Positions 1 to 8,257 of a DNA stretch of 64,000 nt are shown in pieces (the stretch's first letter is position 1; every line of letters begins with the position of its first letter). The notes beneath the pieces are model-generated. The model made no database searches and was not told the DNA's origin. It saw nothing but the letters and a program-made list of their open reading frames with translations. The position numbers and the translations under genes were made by a program. Source of the stretch: Pseudomonas sp. B21-028 (lineage in GTDB: Bacteria > Pseudomonadota > Gammaproteobacteria > Pseudomonadales > Pseudomonadaceae); contig NZ_CP087184.1 of assembly GCF_024749045.1 (NCBI RefSeq), forward strand, positions 2,108,001 through 2,172,000, in the 5' to 3' direction.

Positions 1-257
1 TCTTGTTTGGCCATCCCGACGGTACGCAGCTCTCCGGCCCATTCGTACAAATCCGAGAACAGCAGCCTGTGGATGCCCTGGAGGTAGGCCAGGTCGTAAG
101 GGGGAGGGCTGAATTCGACGAGGTCCGCCGCGATGGCCGTCAGTTGTTGTTCGGCTTCGCTTAAAGTGGGTTCGTCACGGATGTCGAGTTTGTTGCGAAG
201 GACCGTGGAGCCGGCGTAGCAATAGGCGTCCTCACCGACTCCATATTTGTCTGGCAT
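1..257 (-). CDS. fic: Fic family protein, N-terminal part (cut by window edge)
   Basis: About 85 N-terminal residues are visible, starting MPDKYGVGEDAYCYAGSTVL and running through a segment with YDLAYLQGIHRLLFSDLYEW, which is the usual start of Fic/DOC proteins such as E. coli Fic. The catalytic HxFx(D/E)GNGR motif lies beyond the left edge. Fic enzymes transfer AMP from ATP to a hydroxyl on a target protein. The ATG overlaps the stop of the upstream small gene by one base (TGATG), so the two are translationally coupled, as in the E. coli yhfG-fic pair. The family assignment is firm; whether the active-site motif is intact cannot be seen. Confidence 0.85.
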   Translation of the reverse strand, partial: MPDKYGVGEDAYCYAGSTVLRNKLDIRDEPTLSEAEQQLTAIAADLVEFSPPPYDLAYLQGIHRLLFSDLYEWAGELRTVGMAKQ

Positions 258-427
258 CAGGCCTGGGTCTTGGTGAAAGTTTTCAAGACTTCTTCACGGG
301 TCGGCATTTTGCAGTCGCCATCGGAGAAGGTCACTTTGAAGCCTTCCAGGCGCAGGCTGGCCGCATAGTTGGACCGACGGGTTCTGGCCGCGTAGGCCTT
401 CTTGGTTTCAAGGCTGATAGTGCCCAT
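257..427 (-). CDS. yhfG: YhfG family small protein, partner of Fic
   Basis: This 56-residue basic protein begins MGTISLETKKAYAARTRRSN and contains a run similar to E. coli YhfG (DUF2559), the small protein encoded just before fic. A TTG five codons upstream is possible, but the ATG at 427 has a GAGGTG ribosome site at the right distance, so I chose it. The stop overlaps the fic start. By analogy with class I Fic modules it may be the antitoxin that restrains AMPylation; this is inferred from position and family, and no inhibitory (S/T)xxxE(G/N) motif was identified with certainty. Confidence 0.75.
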   Translation of the reverse strand: MGTISLETKKAYAARTRRSNYAASLRLEGFKVTFSDGDCKMPTREEVLKTFTKTQA

Positions 428-544
428 GGGGCTGCACCTCAAATCGCGTGGGTGAGCGGATTATAACCCATCGATGACCAATGGCGCTTGCATCGCCATG
501 CTTCTCCAAATACTGTACGCATAACCAGTATCGAGAGCCCTCCC

Positions 545-1765
545 ATGCAACTGATCGCCAAGCTCGGCATTCTCGCCGATGCTGCCAAGTATGACGCCTC
601 CTGCGCCAGCAGTGGTGCACCCAAGCGCAGCTCTCGCGGACGTGACGGGTTGGGAGCCACGGACGGTATGGGCATCTGCCATAGCTACACGCCGGATGGA
701 CGCTGCGTCTCGCTGCTCAAGGTGCTGCTGACCAATTTCTGCCTCTACGACTGCCAGTATTGCGTCAACCGCCGCTCCAGCAACGTGCCGAGGGCGCGCT
801 TCACGCCGGAGGAAGTGGTGCGCCTGACTCTGGATTTCTATCGTCGCAACTGCATCAGCGGACTATTCCTGAGTTCCGGCATCATTCGGTCGGCCGACTA
901 CACCATGGAGCAACTGGTACGCGTGGCGCGCCTGTTGCGGGAGGTGCATCAGTTCCGGGGCTATATCCACCTCAAGACCATTCCCGATGCCGATCCGCTG
1001 CTGATCGAGGAGGCCGGGCGACTGGCCGATCGCCTCAGCGTGAACATCGAGTTATCCAGCGAAGCCAGTCTCAAGCGCCTGGCGCCGGAGAAGCAACTGG
1101 TCACGATCCGCCAGGCCATGGGCACCATCCATCAAGGGCAACAAGCGGTGGCGGGGGAAGTACGCGCGCCTCGCTTCGCCCCGGCCGGGCAGAGCACCCA
1201 GGTGATCGTCGGGGCCGATGCCACGGACGATCATGCGATCCTGCAGAACGCCGAGTCGCTCTACCAGGGGTACGGCCTGCGGCGGGTCTACTATTCAGCT
1301 TTCAGTCCCATCCCCGACAGCCCCGCCAGCGTGCCGTTGGCAGCGCCGCCGTTGCTGCGCGAACACCGGTTGTACCAGGCTGACTTTCTCATGCGCGGCT
1401 ACGGCTACAAGGCGGGAGAAATCCTGGGTGGCGCCGGCAACCTGGACCTGGACATCGATCCGAAGCTGGCCTGGGCACTGGCGAACCGTGAAGTATTCCC
1501 CCTTGACATCAACCGTGCCGAACCCGCGTTGCTGGCGCGTATTCCAGGGGTTGGCCTGCGCAGCGTGCAACGCCTGGTGGCGCTGCGCCGGGAACGGCGG
1601 ATCCGCTACGACGATCTGGTGCAGTTGCGCTGCGTGTTGGAAAAGGCGCGACCGTTCATCGTCACCAGCGACTATCGGCCCGCCGAGGCTCAGATGCGCA
1701 GCGGCCTGCTGCGGGCGCGCTTGCGTGAGCCCCAAGGGCCCACGCAAATGGGCTTGTGGGGATGA
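545..1765 (+). CDS. Putative DNA modification/repair radical SAM protein
   Basis: This 406-residue protein has the radical-SAM cluster motif CxxxCxxC at Cys66, Cys70 and Cys73 (CLYDCQYC), which binds the 4Fe-4S cluster used to cleave S-adenosylmethionine. A helix-hairpin-helix segment near residues 322-346 (NRAEPALLARIPGVGLRSVQ) suggests non-specific DNA contact. The architecture fits the family annotated as putative DNA modification/repair radical SAM protein (TIGR03916), which is normally paired with a DUF4130/TIGR03915 protein; that partner follows here with an ATGA overlap. I chose ATG 545 (MQLIAKLGIL) over an upstream in-frame ATG at 488 because family members start there. The actual substrate is unknown. 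Confidence 0.85.
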   Translation: MQLIAKLGILADAAKYDASCASSGAPKRSSRGRDGLGATDGMGICHSYTPDGRCVSLLKVLLTNFCLYDCQYCVNRRSSNVPRARFTPEEVVRLTLDFYRRNCISGLFLSSGIIRSADYTMEQLVRVARLLREVHQFRGYIHLKTIPDADPLLIEEAGRLADRLSVNIELSSEASLKRLAPEKQLVTIRQAMGTIHQGQQAVAGEVRAPRFAPAGQSTQVIVGADATDDHAILQNAESLYQGYGLRRVYYSAFSPIPDSPASVPLAAPPLLREHRLYQADFLMRGYGYKAGEILGGAGNLDLDIDPKLAWALANREVFPLDINRAEPALLARIPGVGLRSVQRLVALRRERRIRYDDLVQLRCVLEKARPFIVTSDYRPAEAQMRSGLLRARLREPQGPTQMGLWG

Positions 1766-2610
1766 TCGCGCTGGATTGCCAGGACGATTTCCTGATATGG
1801 CGCGATCAGGCTCGCAAGCTGCTCGGCCATGGCATCGACCCCGCTGAGGTGACCTGGACCCAAGGCCCCGTGGCTGACCTGCTGGCCGTGCCGACGCCGT
1901 TGCCGCCAGGCCCGGGTCCGTTCTCTGCGCGCGTGCCGGCGGCCTTGTTGATCCAGCTCGAACAGGCCGGCCGTTACCAGGGTGAACAACGCTGGAGCCT
2001 GTTGTACGAAGTGCTCTGGCGCGTTGCCCATGGCGACCGCACGGCGATGCTCGCCGGTGATCGCCTGGGCAGTGAATTGCAGCGACGGATCAAGCAAGTC
2101 AGCCGCGAGGCCCATCACCTCCATGCGTTTGTGCGCTTCACACCCTTGCCAAAGGCGCTCGCCGAGCAGTTGCAACTGGACCTCGTGGCATTTCACGAGC
2201 CGGCCCATGACATCCTCGAAAGCGCGAGCGGCCATTTTGCCGAGCGGCTGGGCCGACAACGCTGGCTGATAGCAACACCTCGCGATGGCATCCGCTTCGA
2301 TGGTCAGACCCTGGACTACCAGCGCCATTGTCCTTTGCAGTGGCAGCAATGGGCGCGTCACGCTGAAGACCCTGACGCCGAGTTATGGCGTACTTACTAC
2401 CGGCATACCTTCAACCCGGCGCGGGTCAATCCGCAAGCGCTGCGGCAGCACATGCCCGGGCGTTTCTGGCAGCACTTGCCCGAGGGGGAATTGATTCCCC
2501 GGCTGGTGGGGCAGGCTCGGCAGGGTAAGCAACGGGATGGGCAGGCGTTGGAGGTGGGGGAGAAGGTCGGGAAACGGATAGTTGTGGGCGGCACCGTTTC
2601 AGGTACTTGA
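1762..2610 (+). CDS. TIGR03915/DUF4130 family probable DNA metabolism protein
   Basis: This 282-residue protein starts inside the stop codon of the radical-SAM gene (ATGA), so the pair is coupled and probably acts together. The sequence, with a region near LYEVLWRVAHGDRTAML and a long alpha-helical middle, matches the DUF4130 group, which in other bacteria is either fused to UdgX-type uracil-DNA glycosylases or encoded beside the radical-SAM partner. No catalytic motif is obvious. A role in DNA repair is a family-level inference from gene neighbourhood. Confidence 0.8.
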   Translation: MIALDCQDDFLIWRDQARKLLGHGIDPAEVTWTQGPVADLLAVPTPLPPGPGPFSARVPAALLIQLEQAGRYQGEQRWSLLYEVLWRVAHGDRTAMLAGDRLGSELQRRIKQVSREAHHLHAFVRFTPLPKALAEQLQLDLVAFHEPAHDILESASGHFAERLGRQRWLIATPRDGIRFDGQTLDYQRHCPLQWQQWARHAEDPDAELWRTYYRHTFNPARVNPQALRQHMPGRFWQHLPEGELIPRLVGQARQGKQRDGQALEVGEKVGKRIVVGGTVSGT

Positions 2611-2791
2611 GAACTACAGGTCCGTTGATTTCGCTCCTTTGCCTACTCAATTCCGATCACCCTGGTTCCCTCCGTCGCAGCACGCTTTATTTGTGCAGAT
2701 CCCGAACAGGTTCTGTGCCATCCCCGCTGTGTTCAAGCACCGGACCCTCCTTCTAGCATTCCTTTCCTCAACAACCAGGAAGGAAATTCCC

Positions 2792-3478
2792 ATGCAACGA
2801 TTCACCCGCCGTTTTCTCGCCGCCTGTGCATTTTCCGGCATTGTCGCCAGCAGCGGCGCACTCGCTGAAAACCACCCAACCATTCGGGCCATGTCAGGCG
2901 CAACGCCGACCAGCCAATTGCCCGTTGGTAAAACCGCGTTACTTGTGATTGATTTTCAGAACGAATACTTCACCGGTAAGATGCCGATTCCTGATGGCGC
3001 TGCCGCGCTGGCCAATACCCGTAAGCTGATTGCCTTTGCCGATGACCACAAGATGCCGGTTTTCCATGTCCAGCACATCGCCCCTGCAGGTTCTGCAGTG
3101 TTCGCGAAGGACGGTGAGACCGTGAAGTTCCACCCGGATATGCAGCCCAGGGCCCAGGATGTGGTGTTGCAGAAAACCACCGTCAGCGTCTTCGGCAGTA
3201 CCGACCTGGACGCGCGTCTGAAGCGCGCCGGTATCGAGAACCTGATCATTTCCGGTCTCATGACCCACGCGTGCGTGGCGGGTGCCGCCCGGGATGCGGC
3301 GCCCCTGGGCTACAACGTACTGGTCGCCTCCGATGCGTCGGCAACTCGTGCGATTACCCGGGTCAACGGTGAGGCGATCGACAAAGACGCCTTGCACAAG
3401 GCCGCGTTGGCCGAAGTCGAGGATACCTTCGGTGATGTCATGACCACCGAGCAGATCATCAAGTTGCCGGTGCGTTAA
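2792..3478 (+). CDS. Exported isochorismatase-like cysteine hydrolase
   Basis: This 228-residue protein has a clear Sec signal peptide (residues 1-24, basic start then a hydrophobic stretch, probable cut after ALA) followed by an isochorismatase-fold domain. The Asp-Lys-Cys triad of the superfamily is visible: Asp in LLVIDFQNEYF, Lys in VLQKTTVSVF and Cys in LMTHACVAGAA. A GGAAAT ribosome site precedes ATG 2792, and the reading frame upstream of it has no family sequence. Relatives hydrolyse amide or ester bonds (nicotinamidase, N-carbamoylsarcosine amidase types), but most are cytoplasmic, so the signal peptide is unusual. A LysR gene starts 6 nt after its stop and may regulate it. The substrate is unknown. 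Confidence 0.85.
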   Translation: MQRFTRRFLAACAFSGIVASSGALAENHPTIRAMSGATPTSQLPVGKTALLVIDFQNEYFTGKMPIPDGAAALANTRKLIAFADDHKMPVFHVQHIAPAGSAVFAKDGETVKFHPDMQPRAQDVVLQKTTVSVFGSTDLDARLKRAGIENLIISGLMTHACVAGAARDAAPLGYNVLVASDASATRAITRVNGEAIDKDALHKAALAEVEDTFGDVMTTEQIIKLPVR

Positions 3479-3484
3479 GTCGAT

Positions 3485-4372
3485 ATGAATCAGATGCTCG
3501 CCATGGGCGTGTTCCGTTGCATTGTGGAGACCCAGGGGTTTTCAGCCGCAGCCGAGCGGCTGGGCACCACTCACTCCTCGGTGTCCAGACACTTGCAGCA
3601 ATTGGAAAGCGCGCTGGGCGTGCGTCTGCTCAATCGCAATACCCGGCGCATGAGTCTGACCGCGGCCGGCGAAAGGTACTACGCGGCTTGCGTGGATATC
3701 CTGGACCGCGTCGAGGCCGCCTCCCGCGCCGCCACCCAGGAGCAGGAGCGTCCTTCCGGACTGCTGCGAATCAGCGTGCCTCTGGTAACCGGTACGTTGG
3801 AGCTGGCTCATTGGTTGCCGGCCTTCCAGCAACGCTATCCGGACATTCGGGTCGATCTGTCCTGCTCCGATCCCCTTGTCGACCTGGTGGCCGATGGCTT
3901 CGACGTGGCGTTGCGGATTTGCGGGCCGCTGGCCGATAGCAGCCTTGTCGCCCGCTTGCTCAGCGTGTCACCGCAGGTGTTGGTGGCGGCGCCGGGCTAT
4001 GTATCCAAGTACGGTCTTGCGCGCAGCGTCGTTGAGCTCAATGAGCACCGGTTACTGACGTATGCGTCGGCTACCCAGTGGTCGTTGGTCAGCGAAGGAG
4101 GGGAGTCAATGACACTGGATTGCGACAGTGCTTTTCATACGGACACCATCACCGCTTTGCACGCGTGCGCCTTGTCCGGTGGGGGAATCGCTGCGTTTAC
4201 CCTGGCGACGGTACGGGACGATCTGCTGAAGGGAAGGTTGGTGCGGATTCTGCCGGAATACACCCTGGGGATGAGGCATTACTATGCGCTGTACCCGCAT
4301 GCCCGGAATCTACCTCTCAAGGTCCGCGTGTTCGTTGATCACATGGCCCAGTACTACGAAGGAAAGCTCTGA
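3485..4372 (+). CDS. LysR family transcriptional regulator (CrgA-like)
   Basis: The 295 residues show the standard LysR layout: an N-terminal winged helix-turn-helix (residues 4-62, with FSAAAERLGTTHSSVSRHLQQLE) and a type-2 periplasmic-binding-like effector domain (about 90-290). It belongs to the common CrgA-like subgroup. It starts 6 nt after the isochorismatase-like gene on the same strand, so the two are probably cotranscribed, unlike the usual divergent arrangement of LysR genes. The effector is unknown. Confidence 0.9.
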   Translation: MNQMLAMGVFRCIVETQGFSAAAERLGTTHSSVSRHLQQLESALGVRLLNRNTRRMSLTAAGERYYAACVDILDRVEAASRAATQEQERPSGLLRISVPLVTGTLELAHWLPAFQQRYPDIRVDLSCSDPLVDLVADGFDVALRICGPLADSSLVARLLSVSPQVLVAAPGYVSKYGLARSVVELNEHRLLTYASATQWSLVSEGGESMTLDCDSAFHTDTITALHACALSGGGIAAFTLATVRDDLLKGRLVRILPEYTLGMRHYYALYPHARNLPLKVRVFVDHMAQYYEGKL

Positions 4373-4395
4373 CTGGGGATGAGAATGCCATCCGC

Positions 4396-5142
4396 TCATT
4401 GCGCAAGAAATCCGCCATCGATCACGAACTCCGCGCCCGTCGCAAAACGTGACTCATCTGAAGCCAGGAAGAGAGCCATGTTCGCAATGTCGATTGCTTC
4501 TCCCAGAAAGCCGATAGGGTGCAGCCTGCGCAATCGCTCCAGTTCGACGGGGTCGTTGCCTACCATCGGCGTGGTGATGTATCCAGGATGAATGCTGTTG
4601 ACTCGGATTCGGTAGCCTTGGCGTCCAGCGTGTAGCGCGGCGGATTTGGTGAGGTTGCGAATGGCCCCTTTCCCGGCGCAGTAGGCCACGTATTCAGGAT
4701 GACCCACGATGCCTTCGATAGAAGACAGGTTGATGATCGATCCGCCTCTTTCCTGTAAGTGCTTGAATGCCTGTTTCATGCCAAGGAAAGTCCCATGAAG
4801 GTTGACCGACAGTTCCTTGTTCCACTCATCGAAACTCATGCTTTCCACATTGCCTGCTACGGCTATGCCGGCGCTGTTCATGACGATATCGACGCTCCCG
4901 AACTGCGTCAGTGCTGCCGTAAAAGCGGCAGCCCATTGGCTTTCATCCCGAACGTCCAGACGACAGAACAGGACTTTGCCTCCTGAAGCCCGAATGGTTT
5001 CCAGCATCGATCCGGCTTTTGTCTCGTCGATGTCGCAAATGACGATCCCGGCGCCTTCGTCTGCAAAGCGTATGGCACTGGCCGCGCCGATGCCTGACGC
5101 GGCGCCGGAAATCAGCGCCACTTTTCCTTCAAGTCTTTTCAT
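4396..5142 (-). CDS. SDR family NAD(P)-dependent oxidoreductase
   Basis: This is a classical short-chain dehydrogenase of 248 residues. It shows the glycine-rich cofactor motif SGAASGIGAA (residues 13-22), an acidic residue pattern after the second strand (VICDIDE) pointing to NAD preference, NSAG (about 90), catalytic Ser in INLSSIEG and the YxxxK motif YCAGK. A GAGGAAA ribosome site precedes the ATG. It is convergent with the LysR gene on its 3' side. The substrate cannot be told from sequence; nearby carbonyl-metabolism genes make a role in the same pathway possible but unproven. Confidence 0.9.
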   Translation of the reverse strand: MKRLEGKVALISGAASGIGAASAIRFADEGAGIVICDIDETKAGSMLETIRASGGKVLFCRLDVRDESQWAAAFTAALTQFGSVDIVMNSAGIAVAGNVESMSFDEWNKELSVNLHGTFLGMKQAFKHLQERGGSIINLSSIEGIVGHPEYVAYCAGKGAIRNLTKSAALHAGRQGYRIRVNSIHPGYITTPMVGNDPVELERLRRLHPIGFLGEAIDIANMALFLASDESRFATGAEFVIDGGFLAQ

Positions 5143-5256
5143 TTTTCATTTCCTCAGCCCGTATGAATGAACTGAGGCAACCCTACTTGGCCGAGGTTTT
5201 GCGACCTAGCCAATATCGGCAATGGAAGATGTCGAGGCGCGGGCGGGGAAGCGGGT

Positions 5257-5751
5257 TCAGCTTTTCATGGCCAGCTTGGTGGCCTGTTGTGCCTGGGCAG
5301 CAGACAGGGTTCCATTCTTGCTCAGTTTGTCCAGAGCGGCGCTCGCTGTCACCAGGCTGGCGGTGAGTGTCGAGAGCGTCGCTTGCAACGCGCCGACTTT
5401 CGCCTGCTTGGTTTCCGGGGACATACTTTGATCGGCCATGAGTGCCTGCATTTCTAACTGCTTTTCTTCGATTTTCTGCTTCAGCTCCCGAATCATTTTC
5501 AGGATCTTCTGTGCCTGATCAGGCAGTCCGCTTTCTTCAATATCCTTGTTGGCATTGGTGGCGCGCTCATTCGCGGCTTTTTGAAGGCCGACGCCAGACA
5601 GCGAAACCTTCACCCCCTCGACCTGCGTGCCGCCAGACGATTTGTTCGCAGGCGCCTGTGCCACTTCATCCGTGGACTTCCTGGGTTCTACGCTGGTCGT
5701 GAGGAGCGGGAGAGCACTGGAGCGCTGGGCATCGAGGGTAATCATGTTCAA
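5257..5751 (-). CDS. Unknown protein with central coiled coil
   Basis: I do not recognise this 164-residue protein. The first 60 residues are rich in Ser, Thr, Pro and Ala and look disordered. Residues about 80-112 (KILKMIRELKQKIEEKQLEM onward) have a strong heptad-like charged pattern suggesting a coiled coil, followed by an Ala/Thr/Ser-rich helical tail. There is no signal peptide or membrane segment. A second in-frame ATG two codons in (MITLDAQ) is an equally good start. It is divergent from a TetR gene 106 bp away, which could control it. Confidence 0.6.
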   Translation of the reverse strand: MNMITLDAQRSSALPLLTTSVEPRKSTDEVAQAPANKSSGGTQVEGVKVSLSGVGLQKAANERATNANKDIEESGLPDQAQKILKMIRELKQKIEEKQLEMQALMADQSMSPETKQAKVGALQATLSTLTASLVTASAALDKLSKNGTLSAAQAQQATKLAMKS

Positions 5752-5857
5752 TCCTTGGGAGATGGGATATTCGAAACCTATCGGCTTGCTCTTGAATGTG
5801 TTTAGGTTTCTACCGGGAAAAATTGTTAAAGGTTGTAATCCGCAAAGGAAGTTCGTA

Positions 5858-6529
5858 ATGGCGCGTGAACGAAGCCTGGAGTCCGAAGACGTGGGAGCGA
5901 CCAGTCCTTACAGTCGGGTAGGGAAACGACTCAAGCGAATCGAAGAGATCAACGAAGTCGCTGCAATGATCTTTGTCAGGGATGGCTATGCACAGTTTTC
6001 AGCCAGGAAAGTGGCCAAGGAACTGGGCATCAGCCTGAACAACCTCCAACATTACTGTGGCAGTACCGAAAAGCTCTGCTTTGAAATGATCAAGGCAAAG
6101 CTCGAGTTCTTCGTTCACCGGGTCGACCTGTTGGTAGAGCGTTCATCTGCAGAGACGCCGATGGAGCGCCTGGCCGTGGCGATACGTGAAAATTCGGCCG
6201 CGACATTCGACGCTGAAACGGCCAGGTTCTTCTTCCAGATGGGGGCGCTGGCCAGTCACGACCCGGCCATCAAGGCGCTGATGGCCAACCAATACGACAG
6301 GTTTCTCGAAGGCTTCCGCCAGCTCATCCGAGAGGTCAACCCTGCATTGCCCACTGCTCAGGTCTCCATCTACGCCGCGTTGATCGCCACCCAGATCGAT
6401 GGCAATTTTTTCTATCAGGACCAAGTGAACGCCACGACTGGCATGCGCGAGCAATTGATTGAAACCGCCATCGCTTTCTGGTCAATGACCTTGATGCCTG
6501 CGCCTCCAGGCCAAAGCGAGGGTGCCTGA
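5858..6529 (+). CDS. TetR family transcriptional regulator
   Basis: The 223 residues begin MARERSLESEDVGAT; a helix-turn-helix (FSARKVAKELGISLNNLQHY, about residues 47-66) and a helical ligand-binding domain follow. The ATG at 5858 is preceded by a GGAAG ribosome site; the longer frame upstream has no family character. It is divergent from the coiled-coil protein and convergent with the NCS1 permease. The recognition helix contains LQHY, as in several TetR members that control their neighbours. The ligand is unknown. Confidence 0.85.
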   Translation: MARERSLESEDVGATSPYSRVGKRLKRIEEINEVAAMIFVRDGYAQFSARKVAKELGISLNNLQHYCGSTEKLCFEMIKAKLEFFVHRVDLLVERSSAETPMERLAVAIRENSAATFDAETARFFFQMGALASHDPAIKALMANQYDRFLEGFRQLIREVNPALPTAQVSIYAALIATQIDGNFFYQDQVNATTGMREQLIETAIAFWSMTLMPAPPGQSEGA

Positions 6530-6548
6530 AGCGCACCCCCAGTGGCAG

Positions 6549-8039
6549 TCAAAGGCTGACTTTCAAGGTCCCGGGTTTGGGTTGGGGATCCAGCGTGGGT
6601 TGGCTCAAGACCACTGCGCGGGCGTAATGACCTTTGCCCAGGGGAGCCAGGATCATACGGGCCGCCAGGTAATAGGCCAGCCCGGATATGGCAATCACCG
6701 GTATGGAGGCGCCGAAGTATCGGAACGATTCACTCATCGCCACCGTTACCGGGTTGTACAGCGCGAGGTATCCCGCCACTGCAGCGATGCTGATCACGAC
6801 GGCCACCCAGTTGACCCCACCCCAATAGGCGTAATGACTGTGATGAGTGGCGAACAGGCTGGGCGCGTCGAGCTGTTCACGTCTCAAGACGAAATAGTCC
6901 ACCAGGGTAATGCCCGAGATGCCCACGAACATCACGCCGTTATAGGACAGCCAGCTCATCACGTTGGATAACAACCATTCGGTTTCGAACGCGAAGTACA
7001 AGCCCGGCAACAGCAACAAGGCGAGAAGCAACTCCCACTTCAAGCGCGCGAAAAACTTCACTTGCTGGATCGAGACCCCTGCCAGATAGATCATCACGAC
7101 CATGGTGGCGATATTGGCCGTCAGCACGATGGTCATGACGACCGAGCCGAATATCGGCCCGCCCACGGCGATCATCCAGATCGTCGGGTCATAGGTGCCG
7201 GCACTGATGGCCGCGAGCGCCGCGACAGTGGAAACAACGGCGGCGCCGAGAATGCCCACGCCGATAATGGACGGCCCCATGACGTGATTCTTATGTTTGA
7301 CCAGACGGGTGAGGCCGCCCATGACCGGCCACCAGGTCATGGCGTTGGAAACACCAAACTCGACGGCCAGCGCCAAGCCCTGGACAGGGTCGTGGGAAAG
7401 CATCTGGTCGGCTGGCAACTGGTTGTGCCACAGGTTTTCCAGACCGAATTTGTGCACGAGGATGCCGAACATCACCAAGGTGATCAGCATGTGTAAAGGC
7501 CCGATGAAACCGTTGAGGCGTTCGAACAACTTCGGCCCCTTGCTCGCGATGACCCAGACCAGGAGCAGCGCCGCCAGTGCGACACCAATCACCAGATGCT
7601 CATGGGAGTCTCCCGTCACCTGACTGCCCGTGATAGTGGCCGCTACGTTCGCGGCTCCCCTGGCAGTGAGCGCTTCCACCACATAGGACCAACCGATCAA
7701 CGTGGCCAGCAGCCCGAACAGCGGAATGACGATGCCACGGTAGCCGAACGAAGGTTTGGCGGTGTCGATGGGGTCGGTGCCGTATTTGAAACTCGGGACG
7801 CCGGAGGCCAGCGACACCAACGCCATGCCGATGATCAAGCCGATGGTGTAGCCCATCACCCCCAGTCGCCAATCCCCCACGAACGGCAGGTAGCTGCCGA
7901 TCAGGAAGGCCCAGGTCGCTGCACTGAATGCGCAGCATGTCCAAAGGAAAGAACCGTAGGTCTTGTAGACCCGATTGCCGGCCAGAACGGGCAAGCGGCC
8001 CGCCAGGGCTTCTTGTTCGACGCTGTTTGAACTGTTCAT
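6549..8039 (-). CDS. NCS1 family nucleobase/cytosine-type permease
   Basis: This 496-residue protein has about 12 hydrophobic segments and the NCS1 (cytosine/purines/uracil/thiamine/allantoin permease) pattern near its N-terminus, including the conserved YKTYGSFLWTCCAFSAATWA region. Such proteins import a nucleobase or related heterocycle with Na+ or H+. The start at 8039 overlaps the stop of the upstream 73-codon gene (ATGA), so translation is coupled and the longer upstream frame is not used. The substrate is unresolved. Confidence 0.88.
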   Translation of the reverse strand: MNSSNSVEQEALAGRLPVLAGNRVYKTYGSFLWTCCAFSAATWAFLIGSYLPFVGDWRLGVMGYTIGLIIGMALVSLASGVPSFKYGTDPIDTAKPSFGYRGIVIPLFGLLATLIGWSYVVEALTARGAANVAATITGSQVTGDSHEHLVIGVALAALLLVWVIASKGPKLFERLNGFIGPLHMLITLVMFGILVHKFGLENLWHNQLPADQMLSHDPVQGLALAVEFGVSNAMTWWPVMGGLTRLVKHKNHVMGPSIIGVGILGAAVVSTVAALAAISAGTYDPTIWMIAVGGPIFGSVVMTIVLTANIATMVVMIYLAGVSIQQVKFFARLKWELLLALLLLPGLYFAFETEWLLSNVMSWLSYNGVMFVGISGITLVDYFVLRREQLDAPSLFATHHSHYAYWGGVNWVAVVISIAAVAGYLALYNPVTVAMSESFRYFGASIPVIAISGLAYYLAARMILAPLGKGHYARAVVLSQPTLDPQPKPGTLKVSL

Positions 8040-8257
8040 GCGTTTGCTCCTACAGCCAGCAAGGTACCGACCCACAGGGCAGCCCCGAAGAGGATCCATA
8101 AAGACGCCTCTCGAACCAGTGATGCACCACTGCTCCAGCATTCGGAAGAGGTGTGTTCGGCCTGGTTCAGGGCCTCCAGTTGTTTCAACAGATCCCTGTT
8201 CAAGCTCGCGCTTGTACTTATCATTCCCGTGCTGTGTTCAACGTCAGCTTTGCTCAT
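8036..8257 (-). CDS. Small membrane protein coupled to the NCS1 permease
   Basis: The 73 residues comprise a polar N-terminal half (MSKADVEHSTGMISTSASLN) and one hydrophobic C-terminal helix (about residues 51-71, LWILFGAALWVGTLLAVGAN). Its stop codon overlaps the start of the permease by 4 bases, so it is made in fixed proportion with the transporter. I recognise no family. It may be an accessory subunit or stabiliser of the permease; this rests on coupling and topology only. Confidence 0.7.
   Translation of the reverse strand: MSKADVEHSTGMISTSASLNRDLLKQLEALNQAEHTSSECWSSGASLVREASLWILFGAALWVGTLLAVGANA

Noticed and set aside
4379..4591. 70-codon ORF at the start of the SDR 3' region
   Set aside because: It lies antisense to the SDR gene and shows no coding features of its own.
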